Shown: positions 8,632 to 15,964, counted from the stretch's first letter. The stretch is 16,060 nt of DNA from Verrucomicrobiaceae bacterium UBA2429 (GCA_002343505.1 DDQZ01000050.1:1-16060), one strand, 5' to 3'. Program-made: numbers and translations. Notes: a model not told the origin generated them from the sequence alone.

Positions 8632-8909
8632 CAAACGTCCTCCGCGCGTTTCCTCTCAAAGAAATCCGCCTCCGTGGGTGTCATGTCCCGCGCAAAGATG
8701 ACGCGGTAGCGTTTTCCGTCCGTCCAAAAAACGCTGAAAATGCCGCGTCCGCCGAGGGATTTGCCCAAATTGTAATAGCGGGCCTCCGCGCCTTCACTGT
8801 TGTCGTCCGGCAGCAGCTTCATGGAGAAGGGATCCTCGAACGACTCCTCAATGTCCTTGGGAGTCAGCTTTGTGAGGTCAAAAGTCACTCCGATCCAGTC
8901 GAAATCCAT
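8631..8909 (-). CDS. brnT: BrnT-like ribonuclease toxin
   Basis: 92 aa from the ATG at 8909. BrnT toxins are small RelE-fold ribonucleases that stop translation when freed from BrnA. Recognisable parts: SFEDPFSMKL (23-32), the EARYYNLGKS segment (42-51), the central strand pair GIFSVFWTDGKRYRVIFAR (56-74) and the terminal ARDMTPTEADFFE (73-85). The usual N-terminal KHGV-type motif is absent and replaced by LTKLTPKDIE, so this is a divergent member whose activity should not be assumed. An in-frame ATG further upstream (8945) would begin at the glyoxalase stop codon and read through the palindrome, so 8909 is preferred. The position directly before a matching antitoxin is strong support for the pairing. 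Confidence 0.78.
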   Translation of the reverse strand: MDFDWIGVTFDLTKLTPKDIEESFEDPFSMKLLPDDNSEGAEARYYNLGKSLGGRGIFSVFWTDGKRYRVIFARDMTPTEADFFERKRAEDV

Positions 8910-8928
8910 GATGTGTAGAATTGCGGTT

Positions 8929-8944
8929 TGCCGCCGCGGCGGCA
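8929..8944. promoter_or_regulatory. Perfect 16-bp palindrome before the toxin gene (candidate operator)
   Basis: TGCCGCCGCGGCGGCA reads identically on both strands. It lies immediately after the glyoxalase stop codon and 19 bases before the toxin ATG, filling almost half of the 35-base gap. Ribbon-helix-helix antitoxins repress their own operons by binding inverted repeats near the start, so autoregulation by the BrnA-like protein is the natural reading. A terminator is less likely because no T run follows in the direction of transcription. Confidence 0.45.
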
Positions 8945-9322
8945 TTATTGGCGATATTCGATCAGTTCTATCTCATAGCCCTCCGGCGCGTCAATGAAAG
9001 CGAACCTGCCGCTGGAACTTTCCGTCGGTCCGTCGGAGAGCGGGTAGCCTTTGGCCTCCGCGTGGCGGGCGAACGCTTCGATATCCTCCACCTCGAAAGC
9101 CAGGTGAGTCAGATCCTGGCACATCGTCACGGGACCGCTGGCCGGGAAGCTGCATATTTCGATGAGTTCGTCGCTGTTGGGTGTCTTGAAGAAGACCAGC
9201 TCCGAGCCGCGCGGCGACTTGTGCCTTTTGATCTCCTCCAGGCCCAGCACCTCCTTATAAAAGGCGGCGGTTTTCTCCAGATCGTTCACGCGGTAGCGGG
9301 TGTGCAGCAGTTTTTTGACCAT
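8945..9322 (-). CDS. Glyoxalase I-like (VOC superfamily) protein
   Basis: 125 aa from the ATG at 9322 (MVKKLLHTRYRVNDLEK); further upstream sequence in frame looks non-coding. Length and sequence fit lactoylglutathione lyase-type VOC enzymes. Four candidate metal ligands are at the expected places: His7, Glu55 in DELIEI, His73 in LTHLAFEV, and Glu119 in EGYEIELIE. The family's LEKTAAFYKEVLGLEE helix-turn is present. Glyoxalase I converts the methylglyoxal-thiol hemithioacetal to a lactoyl thioester. Which thiol is used here, or whether this is a related VOC enzyme, cannot be told. It is the first gene of a minus-strand run ending in vanZ and diverges from apaG over 155 bases. Confidence 0.85.
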   Translation of the reverse strand: MVKKLLHTRYRVNDLEKTAAFYKEVLGLEEIKRHKSPRGSELVFFKTPNSDELIEICSFPASGPVTMCQDLTHLAFEVEDIEAFARHAEAKGYPLSDGPTESSSGRFAFIDAPEGYEIELIEYRQ

Positions 9323-9477
9323 GGTTTGGCGGGGATGTGGCTCATTGTGGGACAGTCTGCCCGCCCTGGCAACCCGCAGATCAAAAGCCGCCGCCCCGGC
9401 CTGCGGGCTGCATGTTTCTTTTCTCTCCGCGCTGGCCCCGGCCTTGCTGTTCTGCCGCATTGTGATTACCCTTGCTC
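9323..9477. promoter_or_regulatory. Divergent glyoxalase/apaG intergenic region with a 7-bp stem
   Basis: This 155-base gap must hold the promoters of both genes. CCCGCAG (9373-9379) and CTGCGGG (9401-9407) are exact inverted repeats separated by 21 bases, followed on the plus strand by a pyrimidine-rich stretch (GTTTCTTTTCTCTCC). It could form a hairpin in an apaG leader or act as a protein-binding site. No clear -35/-10 pair is visible in either direction. Confidence 0.25.
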
Positions 9478-9864
9478 ATGAACACTCGTTTCGAACCCCT
9501 CGCCGGACTGACCGTCACTGTGGATGATGTGCATTACGATCCGTCCCGGCCTGCGCCGCCTGACCGGCCGCACCCTTTTCTCTATCATGTCTCAATCCAT
9601 AACGGCTCGCCGGAGACGGTGAGCATCTTCGGGCGCAAGTGGATCGTGCGCGACACGGACGGGGACACACTGGTGGTCGAGGGTGACGGCGTCGTGGGCC
9701 AGTTCCCCAAATTGGAGCCGGGCGAGACCTTCAGCTACAACTCCTACCACGTCATCAAGTCGGAAAGCACGGCCACAGGCTCCTTTTTCGGCACCACGGG
9801 CGAAGGCCGCCCGGTCTGCGCGCGCATCCCGCTTTTTCAGATGCAGCCGCCGCTGATGGCATGA
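9478..9864 (+). CDS. apaG: ApaG-domain protein
   Basis: 128 aa from the ATG at 9478; an in-frame TTG two codons earlier is unlikely to be used. The ApaG (DUF525) immunoglobulin-like fold is clear from the start: LTVTVDDVHYDP, then a HVSIHNGSPETVSIFGRKW segment, WIVRDTDG (55-62), VVEGDGVVGQFPKLEPGE (66-83), FSYNSYHV and the GSFFGT motif (101-106). ApaG occurs alone in bacteria, where its molecular role is unsettled, and as a domain in eukaryotic F-box proteins. In E. coli it sits in the apaGH operon with rsmA/ksgA; here those partners are absent. It diverges from the glyoxalase and converges with the HAD phosphatase. Confidence 0.92.
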   Translation: MNTRFEPLAGLTVTVDDVHYDPSRPAPPDRPHPFLYHVSIHNGSPETVSIFGRKWIVRDTDGDTLVVEGDGVVGQFPKLEPGETFSYNSYHVIKSESTATGSFFGTTGEGRPVCARIPLFQMQPPLMA

Positions 9865-9930
9865 GAAAGGAGCACAGACACTCCTGTTCGCAGTCTTGCT
9901 GCTACTGGAGGAAGTGCCCTTGACTGCTCT

Positions 9931-10719
9931 TTACTTGGCAGCGCCGAAGTAGTGGCTGAGGGCCTCCATCATGCCTTCGCTGGCGTTTTTTCCTGCCACG
10001 AAACCGCCGTGGCCAAGCACATGCGCCTTCACGGCGGGCAGGGCGTTCCCCGGCGTGGCGATCATGCCCGCGTGGCGCGGATGGAGCATGGAGAGGTCGT
10101 TGTGATTGTCACCGGCTGCGAAGCATCGCGTGGAGTCGAGATCAAGCAGGCGCGCCAGTTCGGAGAGCGCGGTGCCCTTGCTGTGAGCGCTGTGCGAAAA
10201 GCGCAGGTAGATGCCATTGCGGTGGTAGCCGATGTCGGGGAAACGCGCGGCTTGACTGTCTATGAAGGCGCAGATGCGGTCCATCTCCTCGTCACTAGCG
10301 GCCACGATGCCCAGTTCGCCATACTCTCCCTCCAGAAAGTTCGCCGCTGTCTGGGTCTCGACCATTTCCTGGATGGAGTCGAGGGATGCCTGGTGGTCTT
10401 TGACGAAGCGTTCATGGGCTTTGCGCGCCTGGCGGTTCCAGGGGCCGAAGTCCTTCCAGCCGCCCAGCATGCCGGGCCGGTAAATATCGCACTCCATCGC
10501 GATGATGTAGTCCGGCTCCATGAAGATGCCGTATTGCGCCAGCCCCTGCAGGGTTTGGGAGAGGCTGCGCCCGGTGTTGATGACCCAGGCCGCCCCCTGG
10601 GCGCGCAGTTGCTGAATCATGCGGCCAAGTCCGGGATGAAACACCGGGTCGCTCCCCGGATGCACGAGGGTGCCGTCGAAGTCGAAGGAGAGGATGAAGC
10701 TGGTCTTGCGGGCGGCCAT
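9931..10719 (-). CDS. HAD-superfamily phosphatase (Cof/sugar-phosphatase type)
   Basis: 262 aa from the ATG at 10719, which begins MAARKTSFILSFDFDGTL; the GTG at 10779 would add a non-conserved stretch. HAD motifs in order: I, DFDGTL with nucleophile Asp13 and Asp15; II, Thr49 in INTGRS; III, Lys181 in HSKGTALSEL; IV, GDNHND with Asp204 and Asp208. A cap of about 100 residues lies between motifs II and III, which places it in subfamily IIB (Cof-like, sucrose-phosphatase-like). These cytoplasmic Mg-dependent enzymes dephosphorylate sugar phosphates or cofactors; the substrate is not predictable here. It is downstream of the DPBB protein gene by 68 bases on the same strand, possibly cotranscribed. 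Confidence 0.88.
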   Translation of the reverse strand: MAARKTSFILSFDFDGTLVHPGSDPVFHPGLGRMIQQLRAQGAAWVINTGRSLSQTLQGLAQYGIFMEPDYIIAMECDIYRPGMLGGWKDFGPWNRQARKAHERFVKDHQASLDSIQEMVETQTAANFLEGEYGELGIVAASDEEMDRICAFIDSQAARFPDIGYHRNGIYLRFSHSAHSKGTALSELARLLDLDSTRCFAAGDNHNDLSMLHPRHAGMIATPGNALPAVKAHVLGHGGFVAGKNASEGMMEALSHYFGAAK

Positions 10720-10787
10720 GCGCGCGCATGTTTCCGCGCGGCCCGATGCGCCGTCAAGCGGGCGTGCTTGCCTCGTCACCGGCCTGG

Positions 10788-11726
10788 TCAGCGGGTGCGG
10801 TAGGCGTCGTTGCCGTTTTGCTGGAAATAGGCGTCCCGCAGGCGGCGCAGTTCATCGAGGCGGGAGAGGGACTCGCTCTGCTGGCGCGCCTTCTGCTCCT
10901 CCTGGGCGCGGACGAAGGGGTTGTTCGCGCCCAGCGTGCGCCAGGGTCCGGGCGGAACCTCGCTGGTGTCCACGAAACGCCAGTCGCACCTCGCTTTGCT
11001 GGGGATGCCGAGGTAGTCGCGGACTGCGGGTGAGATGTCAATGCCGGCGCCGCTGTTGCTGGTGTTCTTCGGGCGCGCGCTGCCGAAGACGTATTCATGG
11101 TCGTCGGTGACAAACGGGCCGCAGTCCTCCCACTGCGCATAACACACGCGGTTGCCGTAGCGGATGGCCACCCAGGTGCCTTTGAGCACGGACTTGCCGG
11201 AGCGCACGAAGCGATCTTTGAACCACGGGATGACTTTTTCAGCCTCGGACTTGTGTGTCTTGTGGTCCTGGCAGTCGTTGTAGGGCAGGGCGATGTAAAA
11301 GGGATTTTGGCCAGGCACAAATTCGGCCGGGCAATAATTGGCGTTTCTTTTGGACGGATCGGGATCGTCATAACCGCCGAAGTTTTTCTCCCATTCCGTG
11401 TCCCAGGAGCTTTTGTTGTTGGGGGTGGGGTTGTTTTCCGCGGGTTTTTCCCCCACCCAAAAGACTGTGGCCGTGATGTCGGTCTTCCACGGATAACGGG
11501 CATAACCCAGTCTGGGCATGGTGGGCACAGTGACTCTGGGACCCGTGGTTTGCGGCAGGGAGTTCTGGCCTGACTCAGCCCGACCTTGAAAGGCGGCAAC
11601 GCTGGCTGTGCTGGTCACCTTCGGCGCGGACTGACCGCGTGACATCCCCGCGCCCCCTGCCAGGATGAGGAGGAGGACGGACGACATCACGAGGGGCGGG
11701 CGTGTGTGGACCATGCGGGTTTGCAT
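10788..11726 (-). CDS. Exported protein with predicted double-psi beta-barrel domain
   Basis: 312 aa, no family name recognised. A signal sequence precedes a likely cut near residues 27-34 (basic start, then VMSSVLLLILAGGAG); the ATG at 11687 is an alternative start. Residues about 75-255 contain what I read as a DPBB barrel: KGTWVAIRYGNRVCYAQWED, DCGPF at 201-205 and GAGIDISPAVRDYLG at 226-240, matching the DRGPF...IDLS.AA..LG pattern of RlpA and expansins. The catalytic-type Asp201 is kept; the usual Arg is Cys202. There are five cysteines in the mature part (132, 152, 195, 202, 247), suggesting disulfides. Residues about 272-302 look like a charged helix or coiled coil. A role on peptidoglycan or other glycans is inference. 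It lies 121 bases downstream of the FAD protein gene. Confidence 0.75.
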   Translation of the reverse strand: MQTRMVHTRPPLVMSSVLLLILAGGAGMSRGQSAPKVTSTASVAAFQGRAESGQNSLPQTTGPRVTVPTMPRLGYARYPWKTDITATVFWVGEKPAENNPTPNNKSSWDTEWEKNFGGYDDPDPSKRNANYCPAEFVPGQNPFYIALPYNDCQDHKTHKSEAEKVIPWFKDRFVRSGKSVLKGTWVAIRYGNRVCYAQWEDCGPFVTDDHEYVFGSARPKNTSNSGAGIDISPAVRDYLGIPSKARCDWRFVDTSEVPPGPWRTLGANNPFVRAQEEQKARQQSESLSRLDELRRLRDAYFQQNGNDAYRTR

Positions 11727-11847
11727 TTTCCGTAATTTACCAGACGGCCGGACTTTTGAGCAACTGGAAATCCGGCAATCTTTGGCCGTTATAACAACCC
11801 TGTGTCATGCAGCCGGGATTCGGCCGGAGGGAAAATGGGCCCTTTTC

Positions 11848-13245
11848 TCAGATCATGTATTCCATCATCACCGGAGTCTCGGCAGCCGGTGTGGACTTCT
11901 GGCCGAGGATTGTCTCGGCCACTCTCAACGCTTGTCCGCGCAATTCCGGCACAGCGATGGTTTCCCAATATGTGCCGCGAAGAAGCGGGCCGAGAGCGAG
12001 AAGGTATGGGGATACCCCGCCATCCCGGTCAATGACGGTGTGACTGCCGTCAACACGCGCGCCCATGTCCATGTCGTCGCTGCTGATGAGGCCCCGCCGC
12101 AGCAGATTTCGCAGCAGCACGGAGCGCGTCGAACTGAAGCGTGTCCTCGGACCCGTGGCATTGATGACGAGTCCGCCTTCAAGCTGCCCGCCTCCTTCGA
12201 AATGCACGCGCACGCGCGCTCCGGCCGCCTCCACATGCTCAATGTTCTCCGCGTGGACCTGAAGCTGGCCGGTGAGCTGGGCGCTGGTGATTTGGGCGTG
12301 AATCTCAGGAGCGATGCGGTGACGCAGGACATTCCACCTCGCGGCATGCTGGCGGGTGAAGGCGAGCCGCTGCTCAAGGCTGAAACCCTGCCAGATGCGC
12401 TGTGTGTGCGGGCGCATTTTATCCACGATAATTGCCGGGTTCGCCCCCATTGCCCGCAGCCGGGCGCAGTGGTCCTCCATGAGCGCGGCGAGCCTGTCCA
12501 GTCCGAGTGCGGCGAGGTCCGTGTCGGCTGGAGGAAAGTCCGGGTATTCAACGCCGCGAAAGTGCGCGTGCGGCAGCCAGCCATGACGCGAGACCGCGTG
12601 GATGCGTCCGAGCCACCCCAGAGCGCGCAAAGTGATGATCGCGTCCACTGTGGTCAGGCCTGTGCCCAGCAGGACGATGCTTTCCGTGTCTGGCGGCAGT
12701 CTCTCATGCCATGGCAGCCATGGATTCCCAGCCCAGGCTGGATTTTCCTGGAGTGATTCCGCTCCCGGCAGGTCGGCTGGAGCCTCATTTCCAGTGGCCA
12801 GGACGACCCGCCCCGCCTCGATGCTTCCGCCTCCGGCCAGCAGCACCATCCTGTTCGCGTAGTCCACCGCCTCCGCGTCCACAAGCCGTGCATCCGGCAG
12901 ATGATGGTGCATGAGTGAGCGCAGATAGTCGCCATAAATCACGCGCGGGATGAAACGCTCGCGCAGTTCATTTTCGCGGATCAGATCAAATTCACTTCGA
13001 CTGCGCAGCCAGTTCACAAAGTGATCCGGCAGATCAGGAAAGGCGGACATGTTGCGGGCCGCCACATTCAGCAGGTGCTCCATGCGGCGAGTGCCATACG
13101 CGACTCCGCGCCCGGCCGGACGGAGCGTGTTGAGGATCGTGATTTCAGAGGATGGCAGGCCGAGCCGAGCGAGATTCACGGCTGTCATGACTCCGCTGAA
13201 GCCGCCGCCAATGATCGTGACTTGTGTGAAAAGGGTGTGGCTCAT
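11848..13245 (-). CDS. FAD/NAD(P)-binding oxidoreductase-like protein (YdhS/COG4529 type)
   Basis: 465 aa from the ATG at 13245, giving MSHTLFTQVTIIGGGFSG with the dinucleotide-binding glycines at 13-18; the upstream in-frame ATG at 13284 would add 13 unlikely residues. Further family marks: GRGVAYGT (45-52), HLLNVAARNMSAFPDLPDHF (57-76), and a second Rossmann motif GTGLTTVD (194-201). A late NATGP motif is the usual flavoprotein ATG-type signature. These match the NAD_binding_9 / YdhS group, whose substrates are mostly unknown; some relatives are flavin monooxygenases. No signal peptide, so probably cytoplasmic. It is divergent from the amidohydrolase over 111 bases, and the pairing of a flavoprotein with a hydrolase hints at a shared catabolic role without proving it. 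Confidence 0.82.
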   Translation of the reverse strand: MSHTLFTQVTIIGGGFSGVMTAVNLARLGLPSSEITILNTLRPAGRGVAYGTRRMEHLLNVAARNMSAFPDLPDHFVNWLRSRSEFDLIRENELRERFIPRVIYGDYLRSLMHHHLPDARLVDAEAVDYANRMVLLAGGGSIEAGRVVLATGNEAPADLPGAESLQENPAWAGNPWLPWHERLPPDTESIVLLGTGLTTVDAIITLRALGWLGRIHAVSRHGWLPHAHFRGVEYPDFPPADTDLAALGLDRLAALMEDHCARLRAMGANPAIIVDKMRPHTQRIWQGFSLEQRLAFTRQHAARWNVLRHRIAPEIHAQITSAQLTGQLQVHAENIEHVEAAGARVRVHFEGGGQLEGGLVINATGPRTRFSSTRSVLLRNLLRRGLISSDDMDMGARVDGSHTVIDRDGGVSPYLLALGPLLRGTYWETIAVPELRGQALRVAETILGQKSTPAAETPVMMEYMI

Positions 13246-13356
13246 TTTCGTCAGGGTCAGAAAACGAGTTTTTCGAGAATGCACAACGACTTATTACGAA
13301 ATCGCAATATATATGGTGCGGCAGGTCTTGCCTGGTGAAAACGTTTCCCAGACGCC
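13246..13356. promoter_or_regulatory. Divergent promoter region, FAD protein / amidohydrolase
   Basis: This 111-base gap contains the most AT-rich patch in its neighbourhood (about 13290-13315). On the minus strand TATATT (plus-strand 13306-13311) matches five of six -10 positions and has a poor -35 candidate (CAGGCA) 17 bases upstream, giving a leader of about 60 nt for the FAD gene. On the plus strand TATATA/TATATG could be a -10 box for the amidohydrolase but no -35 is evident. Confidence 0.3.
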
Positions 13357-14427
13357 ATGTCACTGTCATCCTCCCCCACACGGCGTTCATTGATCAAGAG
13401 CGTCGGACTTGCTCCCGTCTTAAATTCAATCGGAACAGTCGCGCAGACGGATGCCCGGCCCTTGATTGTGGACTGCCAGAGCCATTTGTTTTTTCCCGAA
13501 GTGCTCGAAATGATGCGGAGGCGCAAAACAGAGCCGCTGGTCTATGATCAGGGCGGCACGGTGTTCCTAAAAATGGGAGGCTGGCTGCGCAAGGTACCGG
13601 AGCACTATTCAAGCGTGCCAGCCAAGCTGGCCGTCATGGATGCGGCTGGCATAGAGATGACCCTGCTCAGCACCAATGATCCCGGACCGGAGTGGTTTGG
13701 AAATGACGGGCCGGCTGTCGCCCGTCTCATTCACGACTCGCTCGCTGAGGTCGTCGCAGCGCATCCGGCGCGTTTCCGCGGGTTGTGCGTGCTGCCCATG
13801 CAAAACGAGAGCGCGGCCGGCGCGGAGCTGGATCGTTGCGTCAAAAAGCTCGGCTTCAAAGGCGTGCTCCTCTACACCAATCTTGCGGGCGCCTGGTGTG
13901 ATGAGCCGCAATTTCACTGGCTGTATGCCCGCGCCGAGGAACTCGGCGTGCCAATCCTGCTGCATCCCGCCAAACCGATGACCACGGATCAAGTGGGCGG
14001 CTACGAGCTCACCAGCACACTTGGCAACATGTTCGAAAACACCATCGCGCTGGCCCGCATCATCGCCAGCGGACTGCTCGACAGGCATCCAAGGCTGAAA
14101 CTGGTCTGTCCGCATCTTGGAGGCACGCTCCCCTACATCTGCGGACGCATGGACCACCAGCTTCATGTCCTGAAACGCGGGCCGCAGAACCTTTTGAGAA
14201 AGCCAAGCGAGTATTTGCGCTCGATTTACATGGACCTCGTCTCGCCGCTGCCGGAGGCGATGAGGTTTGCCCTCGATTTCACCAGCGAAGAACGGCTGCT
14301 TTTTTCCAGCGATCATCCCTGGGTTCAACCGGGGGAAATCCTAGCTCCACTGCGCAGTCTCAAACTTTCAGCGGGTACCGAGGCCAGACTGCTTGGCGGA
14401 AATGCGCGGGAGCTTTTCCAGATTTGA
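13357..14427 (+). CDS. Tat-signal amidohydrolase_2 (ACMSD-like) with QxH metal motif
   Basis: 356 aa. The N-terminus TRRSLIKSVGLAP resembles a twin-arginine export signal, with the mature part starting near residue 30. The rest is a TIM-barrel metal hydrolase/decarboxylase of the amidohydrolase_2 family, which includes ACMSD. Candidate metal and catalytic residues: His43 in VDCQSHLFFPE, His203 in ILLHPA, His253 in CPHLGGTLPY and Asp319 in FSSDHPW. The first His of the usual HxH motif is Gln41 here, so metal binding may be altered or satisfied differently. The family acts on carboxylated aromatic or semialdehyde substrates; the substrate here is unknown. It diverges from the FAD protein and converges on the DUF1501 gene, 61 bases away. 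Confidence 0.85.
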   Translation: MSLSSSPTRRSLIKSVGLAPVLNSIGTVAQTDARPLIVDCQSHLFFPEVLEMMRRRKTEPLVYDQGGTVFLKMGGWLRKVPEHYSSVPAKLAVMDAAGIEMTLLSTNDPGPEWFGNDGPAVARLIHDSLAEVVAAHPARFRGLCVLPMQNESAAGAELDRCVKKLGFKGVLLYTNLAGAWCDEPQFHWLYARAEELGVPILLHPAKPMTTDQVGGYELTSTLGNMFENTIALARIIASGLLDRHPRLKLVCPHLGGTLPYICGRMDHQLHVLKRGPQNLLRKPSEYLRSIYMDLVSPLPEAMRFALDFTSEERLLFSSDHPWVQPGEILAPLRSLKLSAGTEARLLGGNARELFQI

Positions 14428-14488
14428 GACGCCAGGGTTGTCGCGCTGCGCCAGATGATGTCATTCATTGATCAAAATGATGTGTGTT

Positions 14489-15943
14489 TCACGCGAAAAC
14501 ATCCTGCACCGGCTGGCCTTTGCCGTCCTCGGTGACGTAGAAGGGGCGGCCTTCGATGGTGAACTCGGTCTTGGGACTGATGCCCATGGCGGTCATGATC
14601 GTGGCGTGCAGGTCCATGACGGTGACGGGGTCTTTAATCGCGATGAGCGGGCGCTCGTCGGCGGTCTGGCCGTGGATGTGGCCCTTTTTCATGCCGCCGC
14701 CAAACATCACCACGCTGGTGCCGCCGGTGAAGTGGCGGTGCAGGCCGTAGTGAGCCATCTCGCCGAGGGTGTCCACTTTGAAGGTGGCCTGGTCGTTGGC
14801 GTTGGAGCCGGGTTTGCCTTCGATCATGGCGTCGCGGCTGAACTCGCTGGTGATGATGACGAGGGTGCGTTCAAGTAGGCCGCGCTCTTCGAGGTCGCGG
14901 ATGAGGGTGGCGATGGGGAGGTCGATTTCCTGGTGGAGTTTGGCGACGGTTTGGTGGCCGTCCTTGTGGGTGTCCCAGTGCAGGAAGGGGACATATTCGG
15001 TGGTGACCTCGACAAAACGCGCGCCGGCTTCCACGAGGCGGCGAGCGAGCAGGCAGCCGCGGCCGAAGCGACCGGTGTCGTATTTGGCCTGCACCTCTTT
15101 GGGTTCGAGGGTGATGTCGAACGCCTCGCGCTCCTTGCTGCTGAGCAGGCGGTAGGCGTTGTCCATGCTGCGGAGCATGGACTGCTGCTGGTAGTCGCTC
15201 ATGCGGTCGCGGTTCGGGTTTTGGTCCACGAGCTTGCGGAAGAGTCGGTCGCGATTGGCGAAGCGGTTCGCGTCCATGCCCTGCGGCGGGCGCACGGATT
15301 GGGCGGCCTCTTCGGGGAAGGGCAGGTTCATGGGGCCGAACTCGGAGCCGAAGAAGCCGGCGGTGGTGAAGGCCTTCAATTCCTCGCTCTCGCCGACACC
15401 TTCAAGGCGTTGGCCGATGTTGATGAAAGCGGGCATGACTTGATTGCGTGGACCAAGGACCTTGGCCATCCAGGCGCCAATGTGCGGGCAGGCGACAGTT
15501 TGCGGTGGGACGTAACCGGTGTGCCAATGGTACTGGTGGCGGGAATGTAGAATGCTGCCGAGGTCAGGCTGCACGGCGCTGCGAATGAGTGTGGCACGGT
15601 CCATGACTCGCGCGATGTTTTCGAGGCCCTGGCAGATTTTCAGGCCGTCCACCGCGGTATCAATGGCGGGGAAGGTGCTGAGCATCTTGGCGACTTCGAG
15701 GCCCTTTTCAAAAGGCAGGTAACGCTTCGGATCAAAGGTGTCCGGAGCGGCCATGCCGCCGCCCATCCACAGCAGGATGCAGGCGTCCGCCTTGGCGGGC
15801 GGATGGGTGACTTTCGCGGCGTTCGCCCAGACGGCCTGGGGCTCGCCCGTGGACCAGGCGGCGGCGCTGGCTGCGGCGAGTTTTTTGAGGAAATCGCGGC
15901 GGATGATTGCTTTCGGAGCGTGGAGATCGAGTTCGAGATTCAT
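14489..15943 (-). CDS. DUF1501 protein, Tat-exported
   Basis: 484 aa. The N-terminus has a textbook twin-arginine motif, RRDFLKK (15-21), followed by an Ala-rich core, so the protein is exported folded. DUF1501 proteins have an alkaline-phosphatase/sulfatase-like fold and unknown activity. Family marks visible: ILLWMGGGMAAPDTFDPK (56-73), HIGAWMAKVLG (154-164), LLARRLVEAGARFVEV (298-313), WDTH (323-326), ITSEFSR (364-370) and DLHATIMTAMGI (444-455). In Planctomycetes and Verrucomicrobia it is usually paired with a DUF1549/DUF1553 cytochrome-type protein, as here: the partner ends 21 bases upstream on the same strand. Length is normal. The ATG at 15943 puts the Tat motif at the expected distance. 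Confidence 0.93.
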   Translation of the reverse strand: MNLELDLHAPKAIIRRDFLKKLAAASAAAWSTGEPQAVWANAAKVTHPPAKADACILLWMGGGMAAPDTFDPKRYLPFEKGLEVAKMLSTFPAIDTAVDGLKICQGLENIARVMDRATLIRSAVQPDLGSILHSRHQYHWHTGYVPPQTVACPHIGAWMAKVLGPRNQVMPAFINIGQRLEGVGESEELKAFTTAGFFGSEFGPMNLPFPEEAAQSVRPPQGMDANRFANRDRLFRKLVDQNPNRDRMSDYQQQSMLRSMDNAYRLLSSKEREAFDITLEPKEVQAKYDTGRFGRGCLLARRLVEAGARFVEVTTEYVPFLHWDTHKDGHQTVAKLHQEIDLPIATLIRDLEERGLLERTLVIITSEFSRDAMIEGKPGSNANDQATFKVDTLGEMAHYGLHRHFTGGTSVVMFGGGMKKGHIHGQTADERPLIAIKDPVTVMDLHATIMTAMGISPKTEFTIEGRPFYVTEDGKGQPVQDVFA

Positions 15944-15964
15944 GAGATCAACGGACTTGGTGAT

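Noticed and set aside
9865..9930. AGGAG/CTCCT repeat between apaG and the HAD gene
   Set aside because: Considered as a shared terminator for convergent genes; the stem is only five pairs and no T run follows.
11831..11847. Near-palindrome GAAAATGGGCCCTTTTC directly after the FAD protein stop
   Set aside because: Considered as a terminator, but the arms meet with no loop, leaving only five weak A-U-rich pairs if the centre opens, and no proper U tract follows.
12419..12427. DnaA-box-like TTATCCACG
   Set aside because: It is a single near-match inside the FAD protein gene with no neighbouring boxes or AT-rich unwinding region, so it is not evidence of an origin.
14428..14488. Short TCATT/AATGA hairpin between the amidohydrolase and DUF1501 genes
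   Set aside because: Considered as a bidirectional terminator for the convergent pair; the five-pair A/T-rich stem without a T run is too weak.
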